Assembly: GCF_030687535.1 (NCBI RefSeq)
Contig: NZ_CP117437.1
Span: 2,067,501 to 2,131,500, forward strand
Length of the DNA stretch: 64,000 nucleotides
Direction of reading: 5' to 3'
Source of the DNA: Pseudomonas sp. FP2335
GTDB taxonomy: Bacteria > Pseudomonadota > Gammaproteobacteria > Pseudomonadales > Pseudomonadaceae
This document shows, in pieces, positions 63,623 through 64,000 of this stretch (positions are counted from its first letter, which is position 1; each line of letters starts with the position of its first letter). The position numbers were made by a program, and so were the translations under genes. The notes under the pieces were generated by a model. The model made no database searches. It was not told where the DNA came from and worked only from the letters and a program-made list of their open reading frames with translations.

Positions 63623-64000
63623 ATGTTGTTCCCCATCCTGCTGCTGTCGGCCGCCGGTTTTACCGTGCTGACCACGGAATTCGTCATCGTCGGCCTGCTG
63701 CCGTCCATCGCCCGGGACCTGCATGTCAGCGTGTCCCAAGCCGGGCTGCTGGTGACCTTGTTCGCGTTTACCGTCGCGGCATTCGGGCCGTTTCTCACGG
63801 CCTACTGCGCGCGCTTCCCACGCAAGCGCCTGTTTATCAGCATCCTGATCCTGTTCGGAGTGGCCAATACCGTGGCTGCGCTGGCGCCGAACATCTGGGT
63901 GATGGCCCTGGCGCGGTTGATTCCGGCGCTGGGCTTGCCAGTGTTTTGGGCCCTGGCCAGTGAAACCGCAGTGGACATCGTCGGCCCGGAGTACGCCGGG
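63623..64000 (+). CDS. MFS transporter, DHA1-type (3' end beyond window)
   Basis: 126 residues are visible, covering about four membrane helices: ILLLSAAGFTVLTTEFVIVG, GLLVTLFAFTVAAFG, RLFISILILFGVAN and ARLIPALGLPVFWALASETA. The TEFVIVGLLP segment is typical of AraJ/YdhP-type exporters. GGAG lies 5 bases before the ATG. The rest of the gene lies outside the window, so its substrate is unknown. Confidence 0.88.
   Translation, partial: MLFPILLLSAAGFTVLTTEFVIVGLLPSIARDLHVSVSQAGLLVTLFAFTVAAFGPFLTAYCARFPRKRLFISILILFGVANTVAALAPNIWVMALARLIPALGLPVFWALASETAVDIVGPEYAG

Overview
The window is a high-GC, densely packed gammaproteobacterial chromosome segment that reads as a Pseudomonas of the fluorescens group. 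The supporting signs are a complete psl exopolysaccharide operon in the P. aeruginosa gene order, two kinds of Pseudomonas REP/REPIN repeats between genes, Fur-linked FecI/FecR/TonB receptor systems, and typical Pseudomonas housekeeping genes (polB, codA, queD, trhP, sstT). No rRNA, tRNA, transposase, CRISPR array or replication origin was seen. The first and last genes are cut by the window edges.

Layout. 1-6.8 kb: an SRPBCC protein (5' truncated), a TonB siderophore receptor behind a Fur box, DNA polymerase II, a GST-like protein and a DUF4174 exported protein. 6.8-22.2 kb, minus strand: pslA-pslL, twelve tightly coupled genes for synthesis and export of a Psl-type polysaccharide. Upstream of pslA are two FleQ-like sites, a palindrome over a possible -10 and three GGA triplets in the leader. 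22.6-26.7 kb: receptor, FecR-type anti-sigma and ECF sigma with a Fur box. 26.8-35.7 kb: LysE exporter, a divergent DJ-1/PfpI pair (isonitrile hydratase-like enzyme and GlxA-type regulator), GNAT, isochorismatase-like hydrolase, GH15, SDR and GH3 enzymes. 35.8-39.8 kb: a fecI-fecR-fecA ferric citrate system.

39.9-42.3 kb is the most unusual part. Three consecutive genes each follow a near-perfect hrp box (GGAACC/T-N15-16-CCACNNA), the promoter of the HrpL sigma factor that drives type III secretion regulons. The first and third encode proteins with two tandem helical repeats resembling the HrpF/NolX/HrpK translocator family. The second is a short Ser-rich protein that shares a GDTP motif with the first. 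No secretion apparatus lies in the window, so this looks like an orphan cassette of type III-secreted or translocon-associated proteins.

42.4-64 kb: MFS transporter, a DapF-like protein in which both catalytic cysteines are serine, cytosine deaminase, QueD, a patatin-like protein, a PepSY-PepSY-response regulator-histidine kinase operon, two chemoreceptors flanking a YuiF-type antiporter, tRNA hydroxylation protein TrhP, an AI-2E family permease, three small proteins, a shikimate dehydrogenase-like protein, YceH, DUF1993, SstT and the start of another MFS transporter.
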